64,000 nucleotides of DNA. It comes from Psychrobacillus sp. FSL H8-0483 (lineage in GTDB: Bacteria > Bacillota > Bacilli > Bacillales_A > Planococcaceae). Positions 42,530 through 51,440 of this stretch are shown piece after piece. The stretch spans positions 124,001-188,000 of the forward strand of contig NZ_CP152052.1 of the NCBI RefSeq assembly GCF_038637725.1, given 5' to 3'. Position 1 is the first letter of the stretch. Each line of letters begins with the position of its first letter. A program made the translations under genes and the position numbers. The notes beneath the pieces are model-generated. The model saw only the letters and a list, made by a program, of their open reading frames with translations. It was not told the origin of the DNA and ran no database searches.

Positions 42530-42868
42530 ATGGATGTACGTGAATTTTATGTTTCATTATCACCAAAAGCCGCGATAGACATTTTCCAAAATTCTTTAAT
42601 TCAAGGGAGTATTTCAGGGGCAGTTGTAGATGTATATGAGCGTGTAGTTGGAGAGCATCAAGTGGTTGTATGTGTTCTAGAAAAGTACTATATGCGATCA
42701 AGCAATCGTACTTCATTAACTATCACAATTGATAATTTGGAGAGTAAAACGAAAGTGCACGCTGTTGCTTCAGGTGGAGGACAGGGGGTATTTCTTCGCT
42801 TTGATTGGGGAGCGGGAGGAAATTTTGTAAATACTGTGGAAAAGGTTTTAGGGAAATATATGATATAA
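42530..42868 (+). CDS. Small protein, DUF6054-like
   Basis: A 112-residue protein starting MDVREFYVSLSPKAAIDIFQ, with a beta-rich middle and the glycine-rich segment VASGGGQGVFLRFDWGAGGN. I believe this is the DUF6054 family; the function is unknown. AGGGGATG lies before the ATG. It has no partner gene. Confidence 0.7.
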   Translation: MDVREFYVSLSPKAAIDIFQNSLIQGSISGAVVDVYERVVGEHQVVVCVLEKYYMRSSNRTSLTITIDNLESKTKVHAVASGGGQGVFLRFDWGAGGNFVNTVEKVLGKYMI

Positions 42869-43165
42869 GAAATTAAAAAAATACAACGTTATAAATGAAA
42901 ACATTCATAATGCTGTACACGTGTTGATTAACCAATTTGAGCGCTATAGGTACGTAACGAACAAATATTCACAACAGGATGATCGAAAATAGTGTAGCAG
43001 TCACTTCCTGCTACACTTAGCCCTCGGTAATGATGTAGTAATCATTTCGTCCAAAACGTACAAGTGCAAAATGGGATCCTTGCGCATTTCTTGTGAAATT
43101 TTAATGGTGCAAATTGGATAATCGACAGCTGTGATAATGCAGCATTTTTTATTAAAGCTAATTTC

Positions 43166-44131
43166 TTACGTATTTTCTTTTGATTTTAATACCGATGATT
43201 TCGTATTTAATATTTTCGTATAGTAGCTATGTAAAAACATACCCAAAATAATAACGCTAAGTCCAACTAGAGCAATTGGTTCTGGTAACGGAACATGGAG
43301 CAACACCATTTCTCCAATAATAACGAAAATGATTTCAGTGGACTGTGTTGCTTCTACAGCCGCTAATTTTCCTTGATGACCACGAACACGATCAGTTGCC
43401 ATAAAGAACAAAATCGTTGCAATAACACCCGAACTGACAGCAACAATTAGAGATTGAACAATTTGCTCTATTGAAGGCAAACCTACCGTGAATATTGCGT
43501 AAATCGCTAATAAGATCCAAGCGGGCATGGAAGCGATTGTCATACCTAAAACCCGTTGAAATGTATCCAGTCGACCGTCTAAATGCCCCATCATCTTCCT
43601 ATTCCCTAATGGATAAGAAAATGCCGCTACTATAACGGGTAAAATTCCAAGAAGGATCATACTTAACGAAATAGCTTGCGTATTAGGAATCTGAATGAGG
43701 ATAATACCTATTAAAATAACTAATGAGATGAAAAGAGAGACGATTGGAATTCTTTGTTTAATAATTCGATTCTTCACCTTTATAGAAAATAGTGGTGCTA
43801 GAAGGACACCGGCCACAATTGTAAATTGCCACATTCCAGATATCAACCAGCCTGGCCCATAGCCTGCTGCAAACGTTAGTGGAGCATAGAACAATACGAA
43901 ACCAACAAAGCTCCATAACAGCCACTGCGTCGGAGCAGTTTTTAACTCTTTAAATGTGGAAGATAGACCTTTTCGATAAGATACGATAATAAACAAAAAT
44001 GGCACCATAAAAAAGAAACGGAGGGAAGAGCTCCAAAGCCAACTTCCTCCGGATATTTCCATCGAACGATTTAGTATAAAGGTTACTGCAAAAAATAAAG
44101 ACGCTAAAATACCAAGTAATATTTCACGCAA
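43166..44131 (-). CDS. Multidrug resistance efflux transporter, EmrE-like DMT family
   Basis: A 321-residue membrane protein with about ten helices in two EamA-like halves, starting EILLGILASLFFAVTFILNR. It matches the Bacillus group annotated as multidrug resistance efflux transporters within the drug/metabolite superfamily; the substrate is unknown. It begins 12 nt after the stop of pepT and probably shares its transcript. After its stop codon the same frame stays open for about 50 more codons (see findings). Confidence 0.85.
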   Translation of the reverse strand: MREILLGILASLFFAVTFILNRSMEISGGSWLWSSSLRFFFMVPFLFIIVSYRKGLSSTFKELKTAPTQWLLWSFVGFVLFYAPLTFAAGYGPGWLISGMWQFTIVAGVLLAPLFSIKVKNRIIKQRIPIVSLFISLVILIGIILIQIPNTQAISLSMILLGILPVIVAAFSYPLGNRKMMGHLDGRLDTFQRVLGMTIASMPAWILLAIYAIFTVGLPSIEQIVQSLIVAVSSGVIATILFFMATDRVRGHQGKLAAVEATQSTEIIFVIIGEMVLLHVPLPEPIALVGLSVIILGMFLHSYYTKILNTKSSVLKSKENT

Positions 44132-44143
44132 ATGACCACCTAC

Positions 44144-45370
44144 TTACGCTTGTTTTTCAAACGCTTGAATAATACCTTTTACTACTTCTGTTGCTTTCTC
44201 CATAACATCCACTGATATAAATTCATATTTTCCGTGATAATTTTCTCCACCTGTAAACACGTTTGGAGTAGGCATTCCCATATAAGAAAGTTGAGATCCA
44301 TCTGTACCACCACGAACTGGAATAATGAGAGGTTCGATATCTAATGAAACCATCACATCTCTCGCTACATCTACAATTTTCATAACAGGGGTAATTTTTT
44401 CACCCATATTGTAATATTGATCGTTTAATTCAACTGAAATAGCAGCATCTCCGTATTCTGCTTTAATTTTCTCTGCAGTATCTAAGAACAATTGCTTTTT
44501 CGCTTCAAATTTTTCGCGGTCATGATCACGGATTATATAGCTAAGTTCGGTTTTTTCAACATCCCCATTAATATTCATTAAATGGATAAATCCTTCATAA
44601 GCTTCTGTTTTTTCGGGAACAGCATCTGTTGGCATATGTGATTGGAACTTAGTCGCCAGGGTAATCGCGTTTACCATTTTCCCTTTTGCAGAACCAGGGT
44701 GCACACTTGTGCCATTTGTTACAACTTTTGCACCAGCTGCATTGAAGCTTTCGTATTGCAATTCACCAAGAGGGCCACCGTCCAATGTATAAGCGAATTT
44801 TGCTCCGAATTTCTCCACGTCGAATTTATGAGGTCCACGGCCAATTTCTTCATCAGGATTAAAGGCAACACGGATTTTTCCGTGTTTTACTTCTGGATTT
44901 TGAATGAAATATTCCATTGCGGTCAAAATGATTGCAATACCTGCTTTATCATCGGCACCTAAAAGGGTAGTACCATCAGTTGTAATAAGTGTATGTCCAA
45001 CATAATTGTTAAGCTCAGGGAAATCCTTTACAGTCATAACTGTGCTTGCGTTCAAGTTGATATCTTGGCCATCGTATTTATCGATACGCTGAGGGTTTAC
45101 GTTTTTCCCTGTGTAATCTGTCGCCGTATCAACATGTGCTAAGAAACCGATTGTCGGAAGATCTTTGTCTGTATTAGAAGGTAAAGTAGCAAACAAATAC
45201 CCGTTTTCATCTAAAGTAATTTCCTCCAAACCTAATTCTGCAAGTTCTTTTTCTAAAAGATGAAGCAAATCCCATTGACCTTCAGTAGATGGGCAAGACG
45301 AGCTAGAAGCGTCAGATTGTGTATCTATTTTTGCATAGCGTGTTAAGCGCTCGATTAATGTTTCTTTCAT
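44144..45370 (-). CDS. pepT: Peptidase T (tripeptide aminopeptidase)
   Basis: A 408-residue M20 zinc aminopeptidase releasing the N-terminal residue of tripeptides. Metal and catalytic motifs are present: [30 protein letters not shown], and GGTDGSQLS near the end. Length is typical. GGGG lies before the ATG. It lies between a YhhN protein and an exporter on the same strand. Confidence 0.95.
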   Translation of the reverse strand: MKETLIERLTRYAKIDTQSDASSSSCPSTEGQWDLLHLLEKELAELGLEEITLDENGYLFATLPSNTDKDLPTIGFLAHVDTATDYTGKNVNPQRIDKYDGQDINLNASTVMTVKDFPELNNYVGHTLITTDGTTLLGADDKAGIAIILTAMEYFIQNPEVKHGKIRVAFNPDEEIGRGPHKFDVEKFGAKFAYTLDGGPLGELQYESFNAAGAKVVTNGTSVHPGSAKGKMVNAITLATKFQSHMPTDAVPEKTEAYEGFIHLMNINGDVEKTELSYIIRDHDREKFEAKKQLFLDTAEKIKAEYGDAAISVELNDQYYNMGEKITPVMKIVDVARDVMVSLDIEPLIIPVRGGTDGSQLSYMGMPTPNVFTGGENYHGKYEFISVDVMEKATEVVKGIIQAFEKQA

Positions 45371-45406
45371 GAGAATAAATCCCCTTTCAAAATTATAAGT
45401 ATATTC

Positions 45407-46060
45407 TTATTTTAGCAGATTCTTTCGGGATGCGGAATAATGAGCATAGATACTAAAAGCAAATAAAAATTGTGCTCCATAATAGGGAATCATAATAAAG
45501 GCGTCCGAAAAGGGAATATCAATAATAAATTTATTAATCGCAAGTACAGAGTCCGAGAAAATAAATAAAATTGCCCCAATGATAGCAAATTTATTAGCCG
45601 TTTGAAAAGCATTCCAACCCATCGTTAAAATAACGAGCATATAGATAACTACTGCAACAGTTAAAATATATTCACCTTGTGACCATACAGTACCTGCAAT
45701 CCAGATGCCCATTGCAACTCCATACGCAAGCAACATTACAGCAGCCCATTTCGGAATAGGTATTGCTTTTATTTGTCTAAAAGCGAAAATATACCAAATG
45801 TGCCCGATTAAAAATGTAATAAGACCAATAATAAACCAATAAATTAATCCATCCGCAAGCATACATATAAATAGCCCAATGAGTATGAGCATTTTATACT
45901 TTTTGGGCTCTCCAGCAGGTTGCAAAAAAGCAAACAATAAAATTAGTAGCATTGGAATTAGTTTAAAAATAATTTTAGTAGATACAGGATCTTCTGGTAT
46001 GAAGAATATATAAACAATTCCCATAACCGCAATGAAAACCGAAATAATTTTACTCCACAT
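45407..46060 (-). CDS. YhhN/TMEM86 family lysoplasmalogenase
   Basis: A 217-residue membrane protein with about eight short transmembrane helices. The family motifs are recognised as LIGLFICMLADGLIYW and IGAILFIFSDSVLAINKF, with conserved aspartates. The human member TMEM86B cleaves the vinyl ether bond of lysoplasmalogen; bacterial substrates are less clear. It starts 125 nt after the RDD gene, with a terminator in between, and precedes pepT by 36 nt. Confidence 0.85.
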   Translation of the reverse strand: MWSKIISVFIAVMGIVYIFFIPEDPVSTKIIFKLIPMLLILLFAFLQPAGEPKKYKMLILIGLFICMLADGLIYWFIIGLITFLIGHIWYIFAFRQIKAIPIPKWAAVMLLAYGVAMGIWIAGTVWSQGEYILTVAVVIYMLVILTMGWNAFQTANKFAIIGAILFIFSDSVLAINKFIIDIPFSDAFIMIPYYGAQFLFAFSIYAHYSASRKNLLK

Positions 46061-46133
46061 AAAAAAGCAACACCCCTCTATTCTTATATTCGTTACTGAA
46101 ATTTAATATCCTGCAATATTGTATGCGAAAGAA

Positions 46134-46178
46134 AAATAAAAAAAGAACAAGCCTAAATAATTGCTCAAGCTTGTTCTT
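46134..46178 (-). terminator. Terminator of the pepF-RDD operon
   Basis: On the minus strand AAGAACAAGC/GCTTGTTCTT (10 bp) followed by a long T-rich run. Confidence 0.9.
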
Positions 46179-46185
46179 GCATCTT

Positions 46186-46593
46186 TTAATATTCTGGGGG
46201 ATTACTAGTTACATACGTTCCTGCGATAAAATCATGAATTGCACGTTTGTCTTCTCGTAGTCCTACCATAAAAGCACTCACGATAACGCCTATTCCTAAA
46301 GTGCACACATATATAAAACCAGCAACAATAACTCGTAAAATCATTGTTCCAAAGCCAGGTTTTGTGCCATCTACTTTCACAATTCGAATACCCAATATTC
46401 TCTTTCCGACTGTATATCCATACCATAAAACAGGAACAATTAATGAGTAGAGCATGTTCCCAAAGCTTGTAATGGGAGTTTCCTCCCAATCCCCAACGAG
46501 TAGGTAGCTAATAATTGAAAGTGGAATACCAATAATTAAACTATCAAAGATACCTGCGAAAAAACGTATCCAAAATCCAGCCGGGTTTGTCAT
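46186..46593 (-). CDS. RDD family membrane protein
   Basis: A 135-residue protein with three to four transmembrane helices, beginning PAGFWIRFFAGIFDSLIIG, which contains the R and D of the RDD motif; GKRILGIRIVKVDG follows. The role is unknown; some relatives act in ion or osmolyte transport. It lies 14 nt after the oligopeptidase gene, in the same operon. Confidence 0.85.
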   Translation of the reverse strand: MTNPAGFWIRFFAGIFDSLIIGIPLSIISYLLVGDWEETPITSFGNMLYSLIVPVLWYGYTVGKRILGIRIVKVDGTKPGFGTMILRVIVAGFIYVCTLGIGVIVSAFMVGLREDKRAIHDFIAGTYVTSNPPEY

Positions 46594-46607
46594 TATTCAC
46601 TCCCTTC

Positions 46608-48305
46608 TTACAAAGCAGAGTCATCCACGCTATTTAAATATTCTTCAATAGAACCAATTACCGATTCTACACAACCGTCTTCAAATGGAGAGATTAGATT
46701 CGCTTCTGCTACTAATTTTGTGAACGATTTAGAACCGCCTAGCTGGCAAAGGTGTAAATAATCTTTCCAAGCAGCTTCGTGATCTTCTCTTGAACGCTTC
46801 CAAAATTGGAATGCACAAATTTGCGCTAATGTATAATCGATATAATAGAATGGACTGTTGTAGATATGTCCTTGACGTTGCCAAAAAGCACCCGCTTCTA
46901 AGTAACTATTACCATCATAATCACGGTGAGGTAAATAAATCTCCTCAATTTTTTTCCAAGCAGCTTTTCTTTCAGTTGGTGTCATTTCTGGATTTTCATA
47001 AACAACGTGTTGGAATTCATCTACAGCTACACCATAAGGTAAGAATAACAAGCCACTACTTAAATGAGCGAATTTATATTTGTCTGTTTGCTCTTTAAAG
47101 AACAATTCCATCCAAGGCCAAGTGAAAAATTCCATACTCATCGAGTGAATTTCACAAGCCTCGTATGTTGGCCAAAGGTATTCTGGAATTCCAATATCGC
47201 GGCTGGAGTATACTTGGAATGCGTGCCCTGCTTCGTGAGTTAACACGTCGATATCACCAGAAGTTCCATTAAAATTAGAGAAAATGTATGGAGACTCATA
47301 GTTATCGATAAATGTACAATAACCACCTGATTCTTTTCCTTTTTTAGCAACTAGGTCCATTAAATCACGATCAATCATAAACTGGAAAAACTCAGCGGTT
47401 TCAGGAGATAACTCTTCGTACATTTTCTTTCCATTCTCTACAATCCACTCAGGTGACCCTTGTGGGGTAGCATTTCCAGACAAGAAATTAAGGGATTCAT
47501 CGTAAAACTTCATATTATCAATCCCAATTCTCTTCGATTGGCGCTCATATAACTTAGTTGCAACAGGTACGATAAAGTCACGAACTTGATCACGGAATTT
47601 TTTCACCATCTCCGCATTATAATCGATTCGATTCATACGGATATAGCCTAGCTCCACAAAGTTTTTATATCCAAGCTTCGTAGCAATTTCATGACGTACC
47701 TTTACAAGCTGATCATAAATATCATCGAACTTCGCTTCATGCTCTTGGAAGAAACCGAATCTTGTTTCCATAGCTTTTATACGTACATCACGATCCGTTG
47801 ATTCTCCGTATGGGCCAAGCTGGGCAAGTGTCAATGTTTCCCCGTTAAATTCCACTTGTGCAGAAGCAACAAGCTTCGAATAGTCAGAAGACAATTTATT
47901 TTCCTTTTGCAAAAGTGAAATCACTTCAGAAGAAAAGGCTTTGATTTGAAAATCAGCAAGATCAAATAATTGGCTGCCCCATTTGTCTTCTAATTCTTTT
48001 CTAAAGGGTGAATCAACAAGTGCTTTGTAATATTCTGTAACCAACTCTTCTATCTCTGGAAGTATTCCATCAAAATGATCACGTTCGTTTTGATAAAATT
48101 CATCATTCGTATCAATAGATGCACGAATGTAAACTAAATTAGATTGCGTCGAAAAGTCATTGCGAAGTCCATTCAGTTCTTGAATTGTTGCACTTTGTTC
48201 TTCAACTGAAGAAGCTTGTTTAAACTTTGCCAATGCCTCACTAAACTTTACTTTGCCTTCTTCTAGATTTGGTCGTTTGTACTCATAATCTTGAAATGTA
48301 ACCAA
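46608..48305 (-). CDS. M3 family oligoendopeptidase (PepF-like)
   Basis: A 565-residue zinc oligopeptidase. The active site HEAGHAFQVYSS gives HExxH, with the third ligand in the following EACEIHSMSMEFF segment (Glu). It cleaves short oligopeptides in the cytoplasm. The length and the N-terminal FQDYEYKRPNLEE fit the M3 PepF subgroup of Bacillales. An AGGAGA site precedes the ATG. It is first in an operon with an RDD gene. Confidence 0.92.
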   Translation of the reverse strand: MVTFQDYEYKRPNLEEGKVKFSEALAKFKQASSVEEQSATIQELNGLRNDFSTQSNLVYIRASIDTNDEFYQNERDHFDGILPEIEELVTEYYKALVDSPFRKELEDKWGSQLFDLADFQIKAFSSEVISLLQKENKLSSDYSKLVASAQVEFNGETLTLAQLGPYGESTDRDVRIKAMETRFGFFQEHEAKFDDIYDQLVKVRHEIATKLGYKNFVELGYIRMNRIDYNAEMVKKFRDQVRDFIVPVATKLYERQSKRIGIDNMKFYDESLNFLSGNATPQGSPEWIVENGKKMYEELSPETAEFFQFMIDRDLMDLVAKKGKESGGYCTFIDNYESPYIFSNFNGTSGDIDVLTHEAGHAFQVYSSRDIGIPEYLWPTYEACEIHSMSMEFFTWPWMELFFKEQTDKYKFAHLSSGLLFLPYGVAVDEFQHVVYENPEMTPTERKAAWKKIEEIYLPHRDYDGNSYLEAGAFWQRQGHIYNSPFYYIDYTLAQICAFQFWKRSREDHEAAWKDYLHLCQLGGSKSFTKLVAEANLISPFEDGCVESVIGSIEEYLNSVDDSAL

Positions 48306-48453
48306 AGGTATTCTCCTCTCGATTGCTTCTTAGAATAAAAGCGTTTACAACTTAATTGTTTAATATTTTCAGATAAATTGCAACTATTAAAATTAAATTG
48401 ATTTTTTATAGACGTTATTATAAAATGTTTATAAAATAACAAACAAAGATTGG

Positions 48454-49221
48454 GTGTGTTTATTCGTGGAAATTTCAGAGCTGTTTTGGAATGCTGACGC
48501 CAATCAATTAAGGCAGGGTTACAAGGAAGAAAAAGAAGTATTTGTTTGCCTATTATGTGGAGAACAGGTAGAGAAAGGGCTTATTTATCCTGAGGATAAT
48601 GTGCTCTATGAAGCAGAACGTTATATGAAACGGCATATCGAAACGGAGCATGGATCTGTATTCCATTATCTAATCGGGTTAAACAAAAAATTAACCGGAT
48701 TAACCGACCATCAAAATAGTCTCCTTCGATTATTTTATGAAGGAAAAAACGATGCAGAAATACAATCAGAGTTAAATATTGGAAGTGCATCAACCATTCG
48801 CAACCATCGCTTTGTATTGAAGGAAAAAGAGCGCCAAGCAAAAATATTCTTAACGATGATGGAATTGTTGAAGGAAAAAGATGACCATGCACCAACCTTT
48901 CTTCCACTTCATAAAAATGCAACGATGGTGGACGACCGTTACAATATAACAACCGAAGAGCAGCAAGAGGTTGAAAAGAAATTTTTCCTAGCAGGAATAG
49001 ACGGGCCGCTAGTAAAATTTCCAAAGAAAGAAAAACAAAAGCTGGCTACACTTCGTGTCATCATCAAACGATTTGAACTAGAACGCATCTACAGCGAAAA
49101 AGAAATAAACGAGGTACTTAAAAATGTATATGCTGACTTCGTCACTTTGAGACGTTATCTAATCGAATACGGCTTTTTAGATAGAAAAGACGATGGCAGT
49201 GCGTACTGGGTGAAAAACTAA
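48454..49221 (+). CDS. DUF2087 domain regulator with helix-turn-helix
   Basis: A 255-residue protein in three parts. An N-terminal possible zinc site (C-LLC-G and later H-x4-H: FVCLLCGEQV, MKRHIETEHG), a LuxR-like helix-turn-helix (about 90-130, GLTDHQNSLLRLFYEGKNDA), and a C-terminal DUF2087 domain (about 165-250, ILATLRV-like start LATLRVIIKRFE, YSEKEINEVL, DFVTLRRYLIEYGFL). The natural target is unknown. The start used is ATG/GTG near 48454; the GTG of VEISELF is a shorter alternative. A GIY-YIG gene follows at 20 nt. Confidence 0.8.
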   Translation: MCLFVEISELFWNADANQLRQGYKEEKEVFVCLLCGEQVEKGLIYPEDNVLYEAERYMKRHIETEHGSVFHYLIGLNKKLTGLTDHQNSLLRLFYEGKNDAEIQSELNIGSASTIRNHRFVLKEKERQAKIFLTMMELLKEKDDHAPTFLPLHKNATMVDDRYNITTEEQQEVEKKFFLAGIDGPLVKFPKKEKQKLATLRVIIKRFELERIYSEKEINEVLKNVYADFVTLRRYLIEYGFLDRKDDGSAYWVKN

Positions 49222-49241
49222 AGTAGAGGATTGGATAAAAA

Positions 49242-49595
49242 ATGGAGCGAAAAAAGGAACTAAAACAAGAGTATAAAGAAATTAAAATAGAAGGTGGCAT
49301 CTATGTCATCACGAATAAACAAAACGGAAAAAAGTTTGTCGCTTCTACACGAAACTTCAAAACATTAAATGGCACCAAATTCACGTTAGAAACAGGAACG
49401 CATACCAATCGATTACTCCAAGAAGATTGGAAACAATTCGGTAAAGAAGCATTTGAAATCGAGCAAATAGAAGTATATAAACCATCTAAAAATCATTCCA
49501 CGTCTGAAAAGAAAGAACTAGAAAAGCTCTTGGAAAAATGGATGGAACAATTACAGCCATATGGGGAGAGGGGGTACCATACGAAGAAAATTTGA
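49242..49595 (+). CDS. GIY-YIG-like protein with altered active site
   Basis: A 117-residue protein with a GIY-YIG fold signature: GGIYVITNKQNGKKFVASTR at about 18-37. The second half of the motif is KFVAS rather than YIG, so the second tyrosine is Phe. The Arg (STR), and a Glu in AFEIEQIE, may still be present. It follows the DUF2087 gene closely, and the pair recurs in Bacillus in my memory. A DNA-binding or nuclease role is possible but not shown. Confidence 0.75.
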   Translation: MERKKELKQEYKEIKIEGGIYVITNKQNGKKFVASTRNFKTLNGTKFTLETGTHTNRLLQEDWKQFGKEAFEIEQIEVYKPSKNHSTSEKKELEKLLEKWMEQLQPYGERGYHTKKI

Positions 49596-49601
49596 AGTAG
49601 A

Positions 49602-49632
49602 AAGGCTTCCGAGGAATTGGAAGTCTTTTTTG
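49602..49632 (+). terminator. Terminator of the DUF2087/GIY-YIG pair
   Basis: AAGGCTTCC pairs with GGAAGTCTT, followed by five or six T. Confidence 0.8.
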
Positions 49633-49697
49633 AATGAGTTAATACAGTCTTATTTACAGGTTGAAATATCATCCTTTACTAGACAAACTGCGTCCGA

Positions 49698-49766
49698 ACG
49701 AGAGCGATTCCACTCTTACGAGAGCTCACCATGTCTATGCAAGAGCCGGCGTGTCCAAACGAGAGC
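49698..49766. repeat. Four-copy phased array of ACGAGAGC
   Basis: ACGAGAGC or close variants start at 49698, 49718, about 49739 (GCAAGAGC) and 49759: steps of 20, 21 and 20 bp. The array is flanked by CGTCCGA and GTCCGGACG. Like the array at 6345, it lies in a gap between convergent genes. Confidence 0.75.
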
Positions 49767-49791
49767 AGTCCGGACGGAAATGAACACGACA

Positions 49792-49829
49792 AAAAAATGA
49801 CCCCAAACGTACACATTCGGAGTCATTTC
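49792..49829 (-). terminator. Terminator of the plsY-ydcF transcript
   Basis: On the minus strand AAATGACTCC/GGGGTCATTT stem followed by seven T; it overlaps the end of ydcF. Confidence 0.8.
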
Positions 49830-50428
49830 CCTACAATATAGGTTTTCAGTAATGCAGCGCGTTCACGTAAACGCGACTTCATTTCGCTAATTTTTGGTGT
49901 CTTAGCTGCTACAACATCTGCGTCCCAATCGATCTCTTCTGCAAGAATTTTCGCACGTTGTAAATGGTAGTCACTTGTAATAATCGTTACGGATTCTACG
50001 TTTTTCGGTAGGAGCTTTTGAGAAAATAGCAAATTCTCATAAGTAGAAGTAGATTGATCCTCTACGATGAGTCTATCTTCCGCTATTCCGTGCTCCAATA
50101 GAAAAGCTTTCATGACCGCAGCTTCTTCGATGTCTTCGTCCGGTCCTTGTCCACCAGACAATACAAGCTTCACATGCGGATTTTCTGTAGCATAAGTTAG
50201 TGCAGATTCCAATCTATAACGTAACGCGAGGGAAGGGATATTGCCTTCCTTCACTTTGGCACCAAGAACGATGGCGTATTCATTCGAGCCATCTGCTTTA
50301 GGTTCCAGTCCATCATTGATCCATTTACTAGTAAGCATCCACATACCGAGTCCGCTAGAAGCAATCACTAATAAAGGAATAAGCACAATCCACCTCTTCT
50401 TTTTGTTTATGCAAATCACCCATTTCAT
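49823..50428 (-). CDS. YdcF/SanA family (DUF218) membrane-anchored protein
   Basis: A 201-residue protein with one N-terminal helix (about 13-31) and an extracytoplasmic DUF218 domain. Family motifs are YAIVLGAKVKEG, LVLSGGQGPDEDIEEA, STSTYENLLFSQ and ITSDYHLQRA. In E. coli, SanA and ElyC of this family affect envelope integrity and peptidoglycan or lipid-carrier handling. It starts right after the stop of plsY, so the two form an operon. Confidence 0.88.
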   Translation of the reverse strand: MKWVICINKKKRWIVLIPLLVIASSGLGMWMLTSKWINDGLEPKADGSNEYAIVLGAKVKEGNIPSLALRYRLESALTYATENPHVKLVLSGGQGPDEDIEEAAVMKAFLLEHGIAEDRLIVEDQSTSTYENLLFSQKLLPKNVESVTIITSDYHLQRAKILAEEIDWDADVVAAKTPKISEMKSRLRERAALLKTYIVGK

Positions 50429-51070
50429 TTACATGGAAGTCTTCTTTTTCCTTAGAAATGCAGATATCCTTGGCTCTTCTTTCCTAGCTAAGCGTTGGAA
50501 GTTTTCGATATGCAAAATAGACGCCATGAATAATAAAAGTGCAGCAATCGCAATTGGTGCAACTCCATCTGCAGTCCAAATAGAAGCACCCACAAATACA
50601 AAGTAAAATACAAATACACCAATTAATAAATAATCTGTTAAAAAAGTAGCACCAATTAATAATAAAAGACCGATTAGCCCAATAGGCCAATGAATAGCCA
50701 GAAGCACACCAATAATGGATGCAGTCCCTTTTCCACCTTTAAAACGAGTGTAAATGGGGAAGTTATGTCCTAAAATGACTGCGGCACCAGCTAGATAAAG
50801 TAATAAATCCAACTCGATAATTGAAAAAGTAGCAAATTGCTCTGTAAAAAAGCGAACACCGATAATAACGAACACACCTTTTAAAATATCGATTGCTGCA
50901 ACTAACATCCCGTACTTCATTCCAAGAACAATTGCTGCATTGGAGGCACCAGAGTTTTTTAAGCCTTCTTTTTTTATATTCACTCCACTAAAAAATTGGG
51001 CTACCTTTGAACCGTGCATAGCTCCAATTAAATAGCTAATTACTATGATGCTAATACTCCAAATTACCAT
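50429..51070 (-). CDS. plsY: Glycerol-3-phosphate acyltransferase PlsY
   Basis: A 213-residue integral membrane enzyme that transfers an acyl group from acyl-phosphate to glycerol 3-phosphate, the first step of phospholipid synthesis in Gram-positives. Conserved motifs are present: SGASNAAIVLG (a variant of GSGNxGATN), GHNFPIYTRFKGGKGTAS and the N-terminal SYLIGAMHGSKV. The first motif is less canonical (NSGASNAAIVL), as in secondary PlsY copies. AGGGAGTGA precedes the ATG. Another plsY may exist elsewhere. Confidence 0.88.
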   Translation of the reverse strand: MVIWSISIIVISYLIGAMHGSKVAQFFSGVNIKKEGLKNSGASNAAIVLGMKYGMLVAAIDILKGVFVIIGVRFFTEQFATFSIIELDLLLYLAGAAVILGHNFPIYTRFKGGKGTASIIGVLLAIHWPIGLIGLLLLIGATFLTDYLLIGVFVFYFVFVGASIWTADGVAPIAIAALLLFMASILHIENFQRLARKEEPRISAFLRKKKTSM

Positions 51071-51151
51071 CGTATGTCACTCCCTAAAAAGTATTCCACT
51101 ATATTAAACGTATCAAGTACAAAGAAGTTTCAGAATTTTTGTGAAAAACAC

Positions 51152-51181
51152 TTGACGAACAGATAAATAGAATCATATACT
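51152..51181 (+). promoter_or_regulatory. Promoter of the SAM-riboswitch metY operon
   Basis: TTGACG (51152-51157), 18-bp spacer, TATACT (51176-51181). Confidence 0.8.
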
Positions 51182-51210
51182 GTGTAACAAGATGGAAAAA
51201 TAATCTAATA

Positions 51211-51375
51211 CTCTTATCAAGAGTGGCGGAGGGACTAGGCCCTACGATGCCCGGCAACCAACAAGTTCTAAACTTGGAAAGGTGCTACATCCTACAAATT
51301 CAGGTTACGAATTTGGAAGATAAGAGGAGGAACATGCGAAATCGCACCCCTCTTCTAAATTGAAGAGGGGTTTTT
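51211..51375 (+). promoter_or_regulatory. SAM-I (S-box) riboswitch
   Basis: P1 is CTCTTATC (51211-51218) with GATAAGAG (51319-51326). The conserved core AGAGTGGCGGAGGGACTAGG, CCCTACGATGCCCGGCAACC and the GGAAAGGTGCTACATCC block are present. The expression platform is a terminator, CCCCTCTTC/GAAGAGGGG with five T (51347-51375), and the 3' P1 strand overlaps the anti-terminator partner. High SAM should stop transcription of metY. Confidence 0.96.
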
Positions 51376-51440
51376 GTTTGTTCTCAATCCTCTCCCGACT
51401 CCGAAGTATCCATCTAAACTACTTTCTAGGAGGAATTCAA

